From: Bacteroidota bacterium
GTDB taxonomy: Bacteria > Bacteroidota > Bacteroidia > Chitinophagales > Chitinophagaceae
Reading direction: 5' to 3'
Assembly: GCA_025361325.1 (NCBI GenBank)
Contig: JANYAL010000313.1
Coordinates: forward strand, 1 to 8,907
Length of the DNA: 8,907 nt
Below are positions 8,601-8,907 of this stretch, in pieces. The position numbers and the translations under genes were made by a program. The notes beneath the pieces are model-generated. The model worked only from the letters and a program-made list of their open reading frames with translations, was not told the origin of the DNA and ran no database searches. The stretch's first letter is position 1. Every line of letters starts with the position of its first letter.

Positions 8601-8907
8601 AACCTGAACCGGAATATCATCACCAATATTGCCTTCAGGCAGGTACGCAATGAACTGATCACGTTAGGACCTAAGTTCGGTAACCGGAATTATGATATCA
8701 TGCAGAATACAGTAGAGCCGGGACTTTCCTACGTAAACCAGAGCAGGTTCAGGGTGGGACTAACCTATTCTTATACAAACAAGAAGAACAGTATTGATTC
8801 CATGGAAAGCTCCGTCAACCAGTCCCTTACAGCCGATATGCGCTACAACATGTTATCCGGAGGTACCATCAATGCCAAATTCACCGTTAACCAGATCGGT
8901 TTCAATG
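5607..8907 (+). CDS. Very large exported surface / outer-membrane beta-rich protein, TTG start, 3' truncated
   Basis: The frame is open without a stop from 5586 to the window edge, giving at least 1100 residues. The start must be TTG at 5607: an in-frame TAG lies at 5583, no ATG or GTG occurs before the leader, and the product then begins with a standard signal peptide ([20 protein letters not shown], likely cut after the next residue, A21, before QINP). The first ATG downstream (5748) would lose it. Landmarks: a segment near 170-193 with [12 protein letters not shown] (182-193) followed by [15 protein letters not shown]; a block at 293-318 with ERVYMDG and [12 protein letters not shown]; an EF-hand/dockerin-like loop [12 protein letters not shown] at 845-856 with D, N, N, G and E at the ligand positions; and a C-terminal part of alternating aromatic/polar strands, suggesting an outer-membrane barrel. 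These blocks resemble conserved motifs of giant Bacteroidota cell-surface proteins, possibly distantly SprA-like, but I cannot name the family. Export is strong; function is unknown. Confidence 0.85.
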   Translation, partial: MNKKKVYVLGPLLLLVHLLYAQINPLPLSNLHKKYISTRDNTVRLDSMSLVPNTVVIEGVRSFAYNVDEVNAIITWLHKPTADSVQVMYRVFPFRLNAVVRHFNYDSIKNNFLANNPFTFRLNNKSANPLLDFGKNIKSEGSFGRGISFGNSQDAVVNSSLNLQLNGFIGDSLELTAAITDNNIPIQPDGNTQNLQDFDRIFLQVKKKGWQANFGDIDIRQSRNYFLNFYKRLQGVSFITDNAIGKHMNNSLLLSGAVAKGKFNRNVLTPLEGNQGPYRLSTPSQELYFVVLAGTERVYMDGVLLQRGEDQDYVINYNTAELTFTPKRLITKDKRIQVEFEYADRNYLNAQVYVNDEWNFNKKLYLSVSAYSNSDAKNSAINQVLDVKQKQFLADTGDSISNAYYTNAARDTLGAGKILYRKTDTLYNATIHDSVYVYSNNPNDQLYSLGFSYVGPGKGNYVALPYATNGKVFGWVAPDAGNNKQGDWVPAVLLVAPKKQQMITIAGEYVLKPGSTIKAEFAMSKYDINLFSQKDKANDDGVAAKLQFHNTGGKVSLFGKPLSLSTDLGYEFVQSRFKPLERLRNVEFLRDWSLPYDIPVADEHLSNAGVKLQSLKGNFLNYAITSYNRSDRFNGLRQELETYNLVNGWKFSARMSFTNVNSPAQQGVFLRPTLDISKELTRFNKMQAGFIINTEYNKLRNTVADTLNALSFAFTNWQAYLKSDPRKPNRWGVSYTSRSDQLPQGPVLQQADKSDNYNFFTDLMKNNKRQLKLNLTYRKLHILNAAISHQKEDESLLGRAEYYMSEWKGLLTGNILYELGAGQEQKREYTYVQVPAGQGEYTWIDYNHNGIPELNEFEIALFQDQKTYVRVFTPSNQYVKANYVQFNYSFSLNPRAVIKSTESGRLKKLLYRCNTNSALQINKKDIYNGSFEFNPFSKKLVDTALISLNSFLSNTFYFNRSNTKWGFDITHSLNNSKSLLSYGFESRLLRNLSGKIRWNLNRNIITNIAFRQVRNELITLGPKFGNRNYDIMQNTVEPGLSYVNQSRFRVGLTYSYTNKKNSIDSMESSVNQSLTADMRYNMLSGGTINAKFTVNQIGFN

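Noticed and set aside
1..8907. CRISPR array, tRNA, rRNA, riboswitch, phage or defence genes
   Set aside because: No regularly spaced repeats, cloverleaf or known RNA signatures, and all long frames are accounted for by the listed genes.

Overview
The window looks like chromosomal DNA of a Bacteroidota bacterium, most likely a member of the Chitinophagaceae/Chitinophagia. Reasons: a three-gene type B succinate dehydrogenase/fumarate reductase set (sdhC-sdhA-sdhB, no sdhD) whose SdhA N-terminus and FAD-loop read as the Bacteroidota form; start sites with A-rich leaders and little Shine-Dalgarno; a Bacteroidota-type -7 promoter element (TACTTTTG, fitting TAnnTTTG); and a very large, beta-rich exported protein with motifs known to me only from Bacteroidota surface proteins. 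All genes are on the + strand. The genus assignment is inference.

Layout. 1-393: C-terminal part of an unrecognised cytoplasmic alpha/beta protein that begins before the window. 394-591: leader region with a candidate promoter and a small set of inverted repeats. 592-1308: sdhC, five-helix di-heme cytochrome b. 1309-1392: spacer with a small hairpin. 1393-3369: sdhA, the flavoprotein. 3427-4386: a family 2-like glycosyltransferase lying inside the sdh cluster. 4387-4598: AT-rich spacer. 4599-5345 (or from 4584): sdhB, the iron-sulfur subunit with the complete set of 11 cluster cysteines. 5346-5606: non-coding region with a possible terminator hairpin and an AT-rich palindrome. 5607 to the right edge: at least 1100 codons of a signal-peptide-bearing surface/outer-membrane protein, starting on TTG and cut by the window end.

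Functionally, SdhC, SdhA and SdhB should form one membrane complex coupling succinate/fumarate interconversion to the (mena)quinone pool. The glycosyltransferase has no evident role in that complex; its presence between sdhA and sdhB is the main oddity here. The large surface protein is a separate transcription unit by spacing and by its own leader. I see no CRISPR array, tRNA, rRNA, insertion sequence, phage gene or defence system, and nothing that amounts to a new multi-gene system; the notable items are the interrupted sdh cluster and the giant surface protein.
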